From: Bondarzewia mesenterica
Taxonomy: Eukaryota; Basidiomycota; Agaricomycetes; Russulales; Bondarzewiaceae
Assembly: GCA_004802705.1 (NCBI GenBank)
Contig: SGPL01000207.1
Coordinates: 1 to 53,149, forward strand
Length of the DNA: 53,149 nt
Reading direction: 5' to 3'
Shown: piece after piece, positions 24,001 to 36,972 of the stretch
Layout: each line of letters starts with the position of its first letter
How positions within the stretch are numbered: position 1 is the first letter of the stretch
Translations under genes and position numbers: made by a program
The notes under the pieces: model-generated
Databases searched by the model: none
What the model saw: only the letters and a program-made list of their open reading frames with translations
What the model was told of the DNA's origin: nothing

Positions 24001-26139
24001 TGTCCCGCGGATGCTGAGGAGCTGAGTCAAACACACGCTGACCAGCATCCATGGATGGGTTGCTGTCTCGTATTTCCTCTCTGTTGAACGGCCAGACATG
24101 GTGCCACGCAAAATTATCGTCTGAGTGATAAGGAAGCATAAACTCGGAGGAGTCCCGCGGATGCTGAAGAGCTAGGTCAATCGCACGCTGACCCGCATTC
24201 ATCGATCGGTTACTGTCCCGTATTTCCTCTCTGTTGAAAGGCCAGACGTGATGCCATGTGGTGCTTTCTTCTGCATGAGAATACGGAAATAAGGACTCAA
24301 AAGAGTTCGCAGGATGTGGAGAAGCTGGATCGAACGCGCGTTGACCGGCATCTGGGGTAGGAATGGGCTCGGGTATGGAAGGCGATGGAGGGTACGAAAG
24401 CGGGGCACCCCATGAAGTAGCCGTCAGCGGAGTAACAGGCTGACTCCACCCGCCACGTTCGCCAACATCGAGTGAGATATGGCTTGAGTGATCATCGTAG
24501 TGGCGCGGAGTCGCAGGCCATGAAGACGGGCCCCATGACGTGGCAGTGGTCGGCGTACCCGGTCGGCTGAACATCGACCTGCAGGCGAGATCAACCGAAG
24601 GCGCACGAGGAACGGTCACGGGAGACGGAGGATAATCTAGCGGAGGGCCCCAACTTGTTGCAGTCGACGGGGTGGGTGGCACATCTTCGAGCATTCGAAG
24701 GGCGATGTCAGGAGAGGGTCGGCGAGAAGCGAAAGATACCAAGGAGATGAGATCATCGTCAGGACCAAAAGATGTTGCAGTCGAAGGGCTCAACAAGACG
24801 GAGCCTTCCAATCGACGGTCCAGATGCACCGACTGGATACGGTCCCAAGACATGGGCGAATCGATATCGTCATAAGTAGCAGGTCCGAAGGAGGACACAG
24901 ACCATGCGAAGTCATCAAGATTAAGCTCCCCTTCCTGAGCGGCCTCAGCAGACATAAGCGATTCGTTCAGAGGAAAATCATTTGGCATGTGGACAGGGTC
25001 AAGGCTGGTTTGACCTGTGGCAGCTAAAGGTGTCGGCACAACAGACGAGCTTGCACGCCAGGACTTGACTCGCGACTCCAGATCCTTCGTGACCAGTTTG
25101 GGCTCTTTTCCCTGAACGATGGGAGCTAAGGCACGTGTCTCGGTACTGTCCTCAATTCTCGCGGTATTGGAGATTAGTCCAGAGCCAATGGAATTCGTAT
25201 CCAAACGATCTATGAGAGAGAGTTTCCTGGGAACATGACGACTACCGGGTACAGGCGTCCTGGTAAAAAGCACAGACAGGGATTCCGACGGTTCATCCGG
25301 AAGCTGGTCCTCAAGGAAGGTTGTCTTGCTATCGCCTCGCCCGTGTGAAATCGATGGTGCAGCGGACACAGGAAGGTCCATCACATGCCTACGAGAAGAA
25401 CTTACCCATGCGTCGTACCAGCGAGCCTTGTTGAGATCGATGTCAAACTCGACGCGACCGCAGACAGGTAACTGCTGGATCTGAAGGGTTGGAGACCGGG
25501 CTTCGAGGAGATGACTCCAAAGCAAGGGCCAAGTTTCATCTGATATCCGAGGTGTTGCATGAAGGCCATTTTCAGTCAAGTGCAGATACACGCATAGACC
25601 AGCTATGCTCGGAAAGTTGAATTCGCGCGCAATGACGGTGAGCTGGCCATACATCTATTTCGGATTTAAGTAAATGAGGAAGATCTGAAAAGCAGGTCAC
25701 ATACAGTTGGAAAGAGGGGCATTAAAATGCCTTGAGAAAGCCGCTCAGGAGGACCCGAAGCCAACGTATGGCCGAGTTGTCCATGCATCTTGGACACGGA
25801 TGCAGGAGGCATCACGACGATTAACCATTTAGAATGTCCGGAACCACTGCGATCTCGCGAGTCACGTATACCAGTATTGCGGTATGACAATGTTGAGACT
25901 CGGCGAAAACGACTTCCATGAGCGTCTGGCACCAAATTGGCCTGAAGTGTTGACGGCTCCACCTCAGCACCCGGTCCCAGCGTTGTGTGAGCTTGTGTTA
26001 CGCCCACAAAATCCGGTTCTGTATCGGGAGGAGTGGGGAGCTGGGCGTGACGAGGGACATCGAAGGGTGATGGTTTATGGAAGGGCGAAGAAGTAAGGTG
26101 CGACATGCCGTGGTTTTGTGAGACGATAGAGCTATGCAT
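21019..26139 (-). CDS. Large repeat protein of unknown function with an array of Tyr-Pro-rich cassette exons
   Basis: Exon 1 (from the ATG at 26139) and the start of exon 2 (from 25654) form a conserved-looking N-terminal domain: KWLIVVMPPASVSKMHGQLG, then MYGQLTVIAREFNFPSIAGL, PRISDETWPLLW and LPVCGRVEFDIDLNKARWYD. The rest of the 2-kb exon 2 is disordered with two repeat families: TATSWGPPLDYPPSP-like units and four WHHVWPFNREEIRDSN-like units. Then come nine small cassette exons and a terminal exon starting SPVYPHFELWPSVG and containing a basic KRSKRRR stretch, a likely nuclear localisation signal. A last intron (donor GTACTG near 21255, acceptor TTCCAG) gives a proline-rich end with the stop at 21019-21021. 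No catalytic motif, signal peptide or membrane segment is seen. I do not recognise a named family. It could be a scaffold with short docking motifs; that is inference only. Confidence 0.8.
21964..23593 (-). repeat. Array of nine phase 1-1 cassette exons encoding YPxF units
   Basis: Exons in transcription order: 23433-23543 (111 nt), 23230-23382 (153), 23079-23180 (102), 22931-23017 (87), 22699-22881 (183), 22527-22643 (117), 22351-22467 (117), 22181-22294 (114), 22016-22129 (114). Introns are 49-61 nt. Every exon starts and ends in phase 1 and is a multiple of three. Each begins (Y)P-A-V-YPxFx[IVL]YP and ends YPxFx[LI](Y), except 22931-23017, which lacks the first half. Each donor follows a lone T, and the next exon supplies AC or AT, so the split codon is Tyr (Phe at the 22294 junction). 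After splicing every junction reads like YPxFxLYPAVYPxFxIYP. The 3' end of the preceding exon and the start of the next one (21963) carry half units. Confidence 0.88.
23810..24800 (-). repeat. Internal coding repeats in exon 2 of the same gene
   Basis: Four copies of a block with WHHVWPFNREEIRDSN (last copy WQHVWPFNGDQT) lie at about 23816, 23930, 24083 and 24233 on the plus-strand scale, spaced 114, 153 and 150 nt, all multiples of three. Upstream in the protein, four copies of TATS[WF]G followed by proline-rich sequence span about 24400-24800. The DNA of adjacent WPFN copies is close to identical over more than 40 bp, so duplication looks recent. Confidence 0.8.
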
Positions 26140-26682
26140 GCGAGAACGAGAGAATAAAGATCAATGCCGTCTAGCGGAAAGATCTTGCTGAAGTACTGCA
26201 AGAATTACTGTGACCTGAAAACCAGGTGAGAACCAGAGGTGAGTGAAGGAAACCGACAAACCGTAGAGCTACGTATAGAGAGCGATTTAATAAGTAGATT
26301 GTCTGAGACGAATGACAGATTGTCACATCAAGGCTCACATTGACTGGATCACCAGGGAAACAACGATCATACAGGGAAAAGGCCTGCCTTCTAGGAGACT
26401 CAGATGCTCTATGCAAAAGCCAGCTAGCAAAACCTCAAGCTAGGTCCCGTCTTAAAGATAAAGCCTTGTAATGAAGCGGTCGACTAGGTAGTACTAGTAC
26501 TAGTAATATTTAGCAACTTCAATTTGTGGCAGCCGGAGGATCCTGTCCTTCCGATGCGAGGTCACGTGTGGACCGACGCGGACCGCGAGTGGCGGCAGGG
26601 GTCACAGCCTCAGAAACCCGGGGCCGCTCTTGGGCCGCTCTCCACTTCAAGCTTCAACTTGCAATCCATTGGAGATCGATTT
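26140..26682. other. Divergent intergenic region between the repeat protein and CSN4
   Basis: About 540 bp. The last 129 bp upstream of the chosen CSN4 start are open in its frame back to another ATG at 26554, so part may be coding. A CACGTG-type site lies near 26562 and a short TAGTAC-rich repeat near 26488-26505. Nothing else recognised. Confidence 0.45.
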
Positions 26683-28247
26683 ATGGACCAAAAATTAGCT
26701 CAATTTACTTCCCTTAATCAAAAAGATAAAGGGGCTGCGTACCTTTCGCTTCTCTCTGAAATATTCTCCAATTCGAATAGCCCTCAGATCGCACAGGACA
26801 TACACGGGCTCGTCGACCATGTCGTGAACCAGGACAATGCAGGTTTTATTGTTGGAAGACAAGTTCTATCCGAGCTTGTCAAGAGTCTGAATGATGGTGT
26901 CATCTCTGACCTGGGAATGCGAAAACGGATCGTAGAAGATATATTGGCCACCATACAGCCACGCTTGACGAGCTACGAGGAGCAAGTAGGTCATTCATCA
27001 TACAATATCATACTGAGAGTTTGACGGATATGTACAGGTCAACCTTCTGAGGTTTCAACTGGCTGATTTACTTGAAAACGAAGAAGAGTGGAATGAGGCC
27101 GCTCGGGTATTGATGGGTGTCACCCTCGAATCAAGTCAACGGTCAGTACAGCTTCTGTAACTTGCGACTTTTAGTGAGCGTCATGTTCGATTGCAGGACA
27201 ACAGACGAGGAGAGACTCCGTGTCTACATCCGCATTGTCCGCCTTTTGCTAGAAGAGGAGGATTCCGTTCAAGCGGAAAGTTACTACAACCGTGCCGCCT
27301 CTCTTATACATTCGACAAATGACAAGGTCACCCTGCTTTCCTTCAAGCTTTGTCAAGCAAGAATCAGTGACTATAGCAGAAAATTCTTGGAGGCTGCCAG
27401 TCGATATCACGAGTTGAGCTTTGTCGGTGAGATCGATGAAGAAGAGCGAAGCCATATGTTGTGAGTATTCATGAGATCTGATTTTAGCAAACAATCTGAC
27501 CGCGTCCTCAGATCCGCAGCAGTGACTTGTGCTGTTCTTGCGCCAGCAGGACCCAATCGCTCCCGTATTCTCGCATCTCTATATCGCGACGAGCGAACCG
27601 CCGATCTTCCTACGTACAACATCCTTTCGAAAAATGTTCCTTGACCATATCCTTCGTCCAGCCGAAGTCAAAGAGTTTGAGAAAACCCTCAAACCCCATC
27701 AACTCGCCAAAATCGCGCTTTCTGCTAATGATCGCCTCGCATCTGCCATCCAAGCCGACGACGAACTTTCTGGTGACAATGTGAGCACCCGCACAGGCCC
27801 ATCCACGGTCCTCGATCGCGCGGTCATGGAGCATAACGTGTTGGCGAGCTCGAAGATCTACAATAACATATCTTTTCGGGGACTTGGTGCCTTGTTGGAC
27901 TTGACCCCTGGGGCAGCTGAGACGATGGCGCGAAAGATGATCGAGCAGGGGCGACTGAAGGGGCACATCGACCAGGTAGACAAATTGATCTGGTTTGAGG
28001 CCGGTAAGGAGGAGGATGACGCGCAGGGTAAAGCGGGTGGGCTGGGAGATGTAAATCAGGACACCGAAGATACCGGTGCACTTTTCACAAAGCGATGGGA
28101 CATGCAAATTCGATTGACAGCCGCAAATGTGAGTACTATAATTTCTCTCTTCCATCATACCAGTAATCCGTCACATTTCAGGTTGAGTCAATCGTACAAC
28201 ACTTGATAGAGAAGGGCTTGATAGGCAAGCTCGTAGAGACGGCATGA
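26683..28247 (+). CDS. CSN4: COP9 signalosome complex subunit 4
   Basis: Subunit of the complex that removes Nedd8 from cullins. The chosen start at 26683 gives MDQKLAQFTSLNQKDKGAAY, which matches the normal N-terminus; an in-frame ATG at 26554 would add 43 residues of low similarity. The helical-repeat region follows (VNLLRFQLADLLENEEEWNE, RVYIRIVRLLLEEEDSVQAE, YYNRAASLI), then the PCI domain: FLDHILRPAEVKEFEKTLKP, VLDRAVMEHNVLASSKIYNN and ISFRGLGALLDL. The last intron precedes VESIVQHLIEKGLIGKLVET. Introns include one after EEQ (GTAGGT...TACAG) and one splitting an Arg codon before TTDEERL. It converges with the CTK1 gene at a gap of only 113 bp. Confidence 0.93.
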
Positions 28248-28360
28248 TTGTCCACGAATCGTTCGATATGATGATGAGAAGCATGATCAAGGAAACAAAG
28301 AGAGAAAGTCGTTGATGCCTGTATAATGAATGCTACACTGTGGGATGGTGTAAAAATACG

Positions 28361-31300
28361 TCACTGCGTTCCGCCTGCCTCAGTCTTCCGCCGCTTTTTT
28401 GCCCGCTCTAGCTTTGTTTCAAGCTCATGCCACTCTCCTTCCAACGCCGACAACCTGTCGTAAACAAGCATTAGGTTGCATACAATAACCGCGGCGACAC
28501 AATACATACCCGATCGGCATAGCAGGGGGTGGGTCCTCATCCTTGAAATAAGGCGCCTCGAGGGCCTGACTGGCCGTAGCCCGTCGTTCAGGATCATAAG
28601 CCAAGAGTCGCTCGGCGAGGTCTAGGCCTGCCGGTGTCAACCACCTAAAAAGCCCTTAAAATGATGACATCCACGTAGAGATCGAAACTCACTTGCGAAA
28701 TAGCTCCCTGAAGTGGTTGTGAATGGCCGTCTTCGGCTTGACGAGTTCGTACCATGGCAAGTCCGTGACACCAGGCCAGCATTCCGGCGTTGGTGTGCCC
28801 AAGAGCTTGAAGATGACCTCTAACTGATGAATCTCATCCACGCCCTGGAATACAGGCCTTTTGGTGAACAATTCCAACATGATGCATCTGGACAATAATT
28901 TAGAGATGAATCGAAACACAGGAGAAGGAAAACTCACCCGGCACTCCACATATCCACCTCAGGCCCATAGACAGTCGTCCCAAAGAGTAACTCTGGCGGT
29001 CGATACCAAAGAGTGATCACCCGATTAGTGTAATCACTCCGCCGTCGTTTTTTGGTAAAACCTGGCCAGACCGAAATCGGCGAGCTTCAACTCGCCACGA
29101 CTGTTAACGAGGATGTTGGATCCCTTGATATCACGATGAATGACGCCTTTGCGGTGAAGATAAGCCAAACCCGCAAGCATTTGTCGGCACAAAGACTTCA
29201 AGTGTGCATCAGTGAAAGAAAATTGGGTCTGAGATAGGATGCCAGTGAGGTCATGGTCCATGTACTCGAACACCATGTAGACAGAGCCTGATTTCCAGTG
29301 AGTTGGTGACATTCAGACGGGACAAACGGAATGTTGCCTCACCGTTGGACACCATCATTTCATACAAACGTACCACATTGTCATGGCGCAAGGACTGAAG
29401 CAGTTTGATCTCCCGCATTGCAGTGACAGGAAACCCATCCCGCTCCGCCTCCATGCGTATCCGTTTCAAGGCAACATGCAAACCATTGATGGAATTGCGT
29501 GCCTTGTAGACCTTGCCGAACGTTCCTTCACCAACTTGACTGACAATAGTATACAGCTCGTCCCGTGATCCCTTCGGTGGGGTATGTGGCCTCGAAGCAT
29601 CTGCCTGGTCTATTTCATTTGCATGAGGTGTAGACATTGTTGAGGGTCGACTCGACTCCCCACCGTTCCGGGAATCTTTTGCGTGCCCGAGGCCCTCCGA
29701 AACAGAAGGATTACTTTGTATATGGACGGGTGACGGAGGCAAAGGCACAGTGTCGCGTCCCTGCAAGACTTTACGCGGAACAGTAAGATTGGTCAAAAGA
29801 TTGGCACCTGACAGCGACGAAGGGGATTTGACTGCAATTGGCGACACAGTGGGGTTGGAATCTCGCCGATTACTGTGAGGGATGGCATCATTTCGAGGAA
29901 GAGGACCTTCGGAAGATCGTGGTACGGGTGGTATAGGTACCATACGAACGCGCGAAGTGCTCGAAGCCGGACGGACTTCCTTGACCTCAGCATCATCATC
30001 GTCGCCCGGGAAAAAACGCTTCACGGCAGAGCTCGCTTGGCCAATTGGTCTAAAACCTGCCATTCTCACTGGCGAGACCAATGCAGGCCGAGAAATCTCT
30101 GGAGATGCTGGCTGTCCGACTGGCACCATACGAGTGGCGGTAGCGGAAGCGGGGAGGGCTGGAGGGGGCATGGAAGTCGCAAAATGTGAGGGTTCGCGCG
30201 AAGTTTCAGACTGCACTGGGGCAGACGTGGAACCCTGCTGCACAATTTCTTGAGCCAAGGAAAAGTTGAGATGTGACAATGAAAAAACGCACATCAGCCA
30301 GATGACCGTTCGCTTGACTCTTATCCCTCTTGGGCCAGCCGTTGTCCAGGGAGACAAGTTTGGTCTGACCTCGATTGGAATTGGTCTTGTTACCGGAAGC
30401 TTTGATCTCTGGAACAGGTGTCGTCAAAGGGAGGCGATGAACGGCCTTGGCCTTCGGTGGAGGACTCATGCTCATGCTTCGGCTCCTGCTGCTACCTCTG
30501 CTGGAGGTTGACATGTCAGAAAGGCTCCGTTCCCGAGCCCGAGCCCGACTGAGGTGAGATGAAGCAGGGGAACGGGAATGGCGTTTTTCTTGTCGACCAT
30601 TTCGCTTCTCGCTGGGACTGCGACTTCGGGCATCCGTGGTACTCGAATCCCTCCGGCGACGTTTAGGTGGAGATAATGATCGCGAAAGCGAACGGCCTCG
30701 TGATGAACGACGAGACCGATACGAATCGGCGGGAGAACGTGATCTTGACATAGACCGAGGTGGACGTCGTTGCTTGCTTGGCGTACGGATATTTTTGCTG
30801 CTGACATCGCGCTTCGTCCAACTATCGAAACCAGGTCATCGCTGGACGTTTACGAAAGAGAAAAAATATGCAACGCACTTGTTCAGGTGCCCGTCATCAT
30901 TTCTCCAGTCCCGTTTTTGCTGCTGTTGCTGGTGGTATTGTTGCTGGTGCTGGTTTTGCCTATTTTTCTTACCGCCCTTGCCGTTTCTGTTTTGATGCTG
31001 ATTGCGACGATTGTTGTGATTCCGCTGTCCTTGGTTAGTGGCTCGTGAGGAAGACTGCCACGAAGCAGAAGGCTGCCATGCGCGGTCATCCCCTCCACGC
31101 TGTGAGAGTTCATCTTGGGAACTTCGTCGCTTCCAGTTGTTGGAGCGCCGGCTGTCCTGGCGTGGTTCCCAAGAGTCACCCCTCCACGACTGCCCTCTTC
31201 CATCCCTCTGACTCTGCCATCCTTGATCCTCCCGTTCACCATGGTCGATACCACTGGTCGACCATTGCCCATGATTTGGCATTCGGCCATCATGGGTAGT

Positions 31301-31747
31301 GGAGGTAGGCCAGTTATTGGGGTCGTGGAAGGAGGAAGGGTATTGATCATGGCGCTCCGTCCATTCCCTGCCAGAAGATGCGTATCTAACGTCACCAGCG
31401 CCCCGAGTGTCCCAGACACCGTTGTTTCTTGAGTCAGTGTAGTCAAAATCGTCCCTCCCGCCGCGACGGTAGATATCACTGTCGTATGGTTCATGTGATG
31501 GATGACCAACGTCCGCGGAGTGCCATTCGTCGCTCCCACGGCGGTTCCAAGACGAGGATCCTTCTCCTCTCATGTCATATGCAGCTATAGGAGAGGCTCG
31601 GTAGGCATCTGAGGGATGAGGATAAGGGTGGGAGAACGATTCTGGGTGTTGGTCGTCCACTCGTGAAACTAATAGCGGCAAAGACGCCTCGTCGTCATCA
31701 ACGCTGGAGGCTCGCTGTGCTCTGGGTCTTGTGTAAGTGCTTTGCAT
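28361..31747 (-). CDS. CTK1: CTD kinase catalytic subunit, CTK1/CDK12 type, with a long N-terminal extension
   Basis: Cyclin-dependent kinase that phosphorylates Ser2 of the RNA polymerase II CTD. The kinase domain shows [20 protein letters not shown], the cyclin-contact helix [39 protein letters not shown] and the C-terminal [20 protein letters not shown] typical of fungal Ctk1. Upstream of the kinase the transcript model runs far: an RS-rich exon beginning near 30830 joins an earlier exon from the ATG at 31747 through a GTGCGT...CGATAG intron, which reads [20 protein letters not shown] in frame. That earlier exon is Arg/Gly/Trp/Gln-rich with a poly-Gln tract. RS-type N-termini are known in CDK12. 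The ATG at 30751 is an alternative start if the 5' exon belongs to another transcript, but the open splice favours one gene. Confidence 0.9.
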
Positions 31748-32620
31748 AAGCTTGCAGTATCTGAGCCCTAATGAACAAAGTGGGAGGAAAGGGGTGAAAG
31801 AGGTGGGGGTGTTACGTGTTTAAGGTTGTGGTAAAATGTTCCAAAAGGACGCAGGTCGGACGAGTTGGCTTGATGGAGATGGACCACACTCAGGCCACTC
31901 AGAAAGACCAGAAAGCCACCGTCAAGAACAGACTGGTATGATTCAAGGCTTAATTTCCCGACAATCGAGAACAGAACCGAGTCGGTCAGCAAGAGTATTC
32001 GTCCAGGATGAAAACACGGAAGAACAGACAACACACTACTTACATAACAAGAGAACTGTACGTCCTCAAAATTCGACGATATCCGAGGCTTACGATGTTT
32101 CCTGTGGTGAAGTTGATGGTTGTGCAAGCATACGTAGTGGACAGAGACCAAGAAGGACCCACTCTTGAAAAGGGCGAGCTGCCGCGTTCGAATGGTTGGC
32201 GTCAAAGGCAAGCGACGTGACTTGCTTGACCCTGCCAGACATACACCAAATCTAATTACCCTTCAAATCCTCCAAAAAAAAAAATCCACCCAAAGCAGGG
32301 CAATAGTTGACAGGGGTGTTCCGACTACAAGCAGACGGAGTGGGGACTGAGTAATTTGTTGAAAGCAACAACCACCTTGTCGCGGTCATGTTCTGACCTA
32401 ATTCAACGAGTTGATTGACAGCAGGCGAGTGCGTAAGTGCTCGAAGATGCCAAATTGGCTTACTCACGATGTACTGTACTTCATGAGTTCAGAGGGAGAG
32501 TGATACCCAGTTACTACCCGGGTTCATAAAGTTCATAAGTAGCAGCGTGAATTGATCTCAAACTAGATAAGATACACCAAACAACGAACAGTAGTACAAT
32601 ACTGTACAGCGAAAGAAGAG
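31748..32620. other. 5' flank of CTK1 (873 bp)
   Basis: No gene supported. Several overlapping open frames on both strands have no recognisable content. A short A-run near 32275-32285 is the only feature noted. Confidence 0.45.
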
Positions 32621-34799
32621 CTATTGGAATGTGCATCGGGGATTTCCTTCGTCTTCACCATCCTCTCTGTCAGTCTGATTGAGATGATGTCCTACTTCCC
32701 TAAGTATCAGTCGATAATGGTTGACCAGATCCGAGTACCCGGACTCCATTGATGCTGCCTCCATGTTGCGGGAGACGATCCTTTCAGCATTCTGTATTCT
32801 GGAGAACTTACTTGGTTCGTGCACAGGTGCGAATAACTGACGTCGCGATATTTGTCAGTACAGGGCTAGAGAGGAGAAAGACCTTTAGCTGTACCTTCAC
32901 AGTTGTATCAATCCCGCTGACAGCAACCAGTGGAAGATGCGGATGTCCCTCGATGACGTTGACGACACTTCCGTCTCCTTCGTACAAGCCATGTAGTGCA
33001 CCCGTAGCCTTTCTCCAAACAAAGAAATTTCCATCGTCGGAACCTGAAACAACGAACTCGTCGTTTGGGCCTAGGAAATTTACTAATATATGATGCAGTA
33101 TCAATGACAGTGCCTACCCGAATATGTTAGGTATACGTACCATCTTTCACGGTTTGCACATTACATGCACCTGCAAAGCGGGAGCGAGGGTAGATGATGG
33201 GGACTTTACCATATTTTTCCTCCGCACAATTATTGCTGACTTCATCATCGTCAAGATCCATCTGGTCGCTCGAAGATGCATCGCCGTCGGGCTCTATGCT
33301 CGGATCCGACATCTCATCTGCAATGACAGACCAATCAGGCACCATCCCTTCCATTAAACCCTCGGATAGTTGATTTGTTGCACGAGTCTTTTTGCCTTTG
33401 GCCTCAGAAAGAACACGTTCGGGGGGTGGGGTTTGTGACCTGGAGCTCGCAGGATCATCAGAATCGTCTTGAGTGGAATATAGGTACACAGCATCAGAGC
33501 TGTAGGCTATAGCTTTGTCAGCTGGATAAAGTCAGTGATATCGCGACCACCAAACATACTTAAAAGAACCTGGAATATCGTCAACACAGATTTAGCACAG
33601 AAGATGAATGGGAGAAAAAACCTCGTGGCCATTGCTCGATGACATCCGAGCCCCTGTGATATGCTCGCGGCCATGCAGTTCACCAGGTGCTCTGGACCGC
33701 CGACCAAACCGCCGAACACAAGTCGTGACATCGCCTCCTGCGGGAAGCATACCCCATTCTTCCCGTAAAAACCTGCCTGCTTGTCTCCGATCGAACAGAT
33801 AGCCCTGAAGCAAACTGTGAGCTTTCTATCAGAGTAGGGAAGCTTCACGAACATATGGAGAGTCTCCAGCGACAACAAATTGGTAGGGTGTTAAAGGAGA
33901 CAACGCCATTGTTGACAGCTCATGATGGACTTTAACCAGAGGCGGCGGACACCCTGACCGACACCTGTGAGGGACCCGCAGGTCATGCTGGCGCACTGCA
34001 CCATCCTGCTCAAAAAGGTTTAGCGACCGGAGTAAGTCATGTAAAAATTACGCAGTAGACAAACCTCTCCAACTGTAAGGAACAAATCAGAACTATGCTC
34101 TGTCACAATTCTCTTTGTACGACCGGTATGGCATTTAAGGACCCGAAGACAAGGCGCATCTGCATCTTGCTCTAGTCCTGACCAGTTTTCAGACTCAGGC
34201 ACTGCGCTTGCAACGTCGAACACACGGATTTGATGGTCACCAGCGGCAGTTGCTCTGTGAAAAAAAATGAATATTTGAAAGACACCGCTGTGTAGAGATA
34301 TCTTTACATGCGGCTGGAAGACGGTAGCATTTGTGCGTTGAAGATGTTTCCGGTATGTCCAGTTTGCAGAACAGTCTGGCAGACGAAAGGATACTGCTGT
34401 GACGTATTACTCTGGTCCATTCGCCAAAGACGAACACTGCATCATGTCAACATCGAAACGAACGTGAGGCAATCAAAAAGCATACGTGGTATCGTCACCT
34501 CCGCTCAAAAGTACCTCCCCATCTTTAGCCCAGCTCAAAGCATTTACACACCTGTATCCAGTAAGATGTCGGAACAACAAATGGATGAGCAATGCCGGTC
34601 CAATGTTCAATGAAGGCACTTGCCCGGTATGCCCATACGATTCGTCTCCAAGGACATTGACTATATCCATTGCACTCTCGTACGTAGATGAGAGGATTTG
34701 ACGTTTCCATCGTTCTGAACGAGTCAAAGAGGCTCGTCCGAGGGTCAAGATTGGATCCCTCATAGAGGCATACCGGCGCTGATCGAGAACCACCGGCAT
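32621..34799 (-). CDS. WD40 protein of the DCAF6/DCAF8 type (Cul4-DDB1 substrate receptor)
   Basis: Starts at the ATG at 34799. WD repeats can be followed through exons: RCVNALSWAKDGEVLLSGGD-DTT, then an RLWRMD/GHTGNIFNAQMLPSSR repeat, AAGDHQIRVFDVAS, LKCHTGRTKRIVTEHSSDLF, DGAVRQHDLR and YLFDRRQ. A long acidic loop follows (TPPPERVLSEAKGKK, then DEMSDPSIEPDGDASSSDQM). The last repeats read FVVSGSDDGNFFVWRKATGA and VINVIEGHPHLPLVAVSGID. This order, with an acidic insertion before the last two blades, is that of DCAF6/DCAF8 (WDR42) proteins, which present substrates to Cul4-DDB1 ligases. The C-terminus is a short coil plus acidic tail. Many introns. Class is secure; DCAF6 versus DCAF8 is not resolved. 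Confidence 0.85.
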
Positions 34800-35215
34800 A
34801 GAAGCGTTTTCAGATAAGTTTCACGGTACAACGGTTGCTGTTCGTATTGCAGAGACGATATGTGCGCACTCACGATGACTACGGGATCGGGGATACAGTG
34901 AGATCAAGGGTGAGAGGAAAGGAGGTGGTGAAGGGATTTTGGATGAAGTCAGCTGTAAGTAGATCTGGCATGCAATTGAATCTAGAGTGGCCTGAGGGTG
35001 AATTAGCTCACGGGCCTGACTGAGGCAGCCATTGGCGTTGATTCGGAAGACAGCCCCACGATTCTCATCAAACATTATGAAAATTGGCACGTAACTCATA
35101 CAGCGGTATCGTATCCATCTAGCACGCAAAAAAGACTCTGAAAGCAGGACACCGATTGCGTGAAAATGATGTATCATAACCTTCCAGTCTGGCACTGAAT
35201 ACCTAACCCATCGCC
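34800..35215. other. Gap between the DCAF gene start and the PEP4 stop
   Basis: About 415 bp. A minus-strand open frame overlaps it but has no family features and no credible start. Taken as the DCAF promoter plus the PEP4 3' flank. Confidence 0.45.
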
Positions 35216-36780
<1,565 letters not shown>

Positions 36781-36972
36781 TGGGAGAGTGAACAGCACGA
36801 CGACTGACACCAGCAGGCAGGGTGACGTACTTTAAAGGCAATCGGTCCTCGGCCGGGGAGATGCCGGGGGCCGGTATTCTTCCTGCGAACAGCACCGCCT
36901 TCGGTTCCCGCCCGCCGCCCGCCCGCCCGTTGCTTCAGTCACATTGGTGTGACTAACCGTGACTGTAGCAAT

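Noticed and set aside
30206..31747. Separate gene for the Arg/Gln-rich and RS-rich exons
   Set aside because: A canonical intron joins them in frame to the kinase exons, and RS-rich N-termini are known for CDK12-type kinases.
31768..32211. Minus-strand open frame of 147 codons upstream of CTK1
   Set aside because: No recognisable sequence and no link to CTK1 by a good splice site; overlapping frames exist on the other strand.
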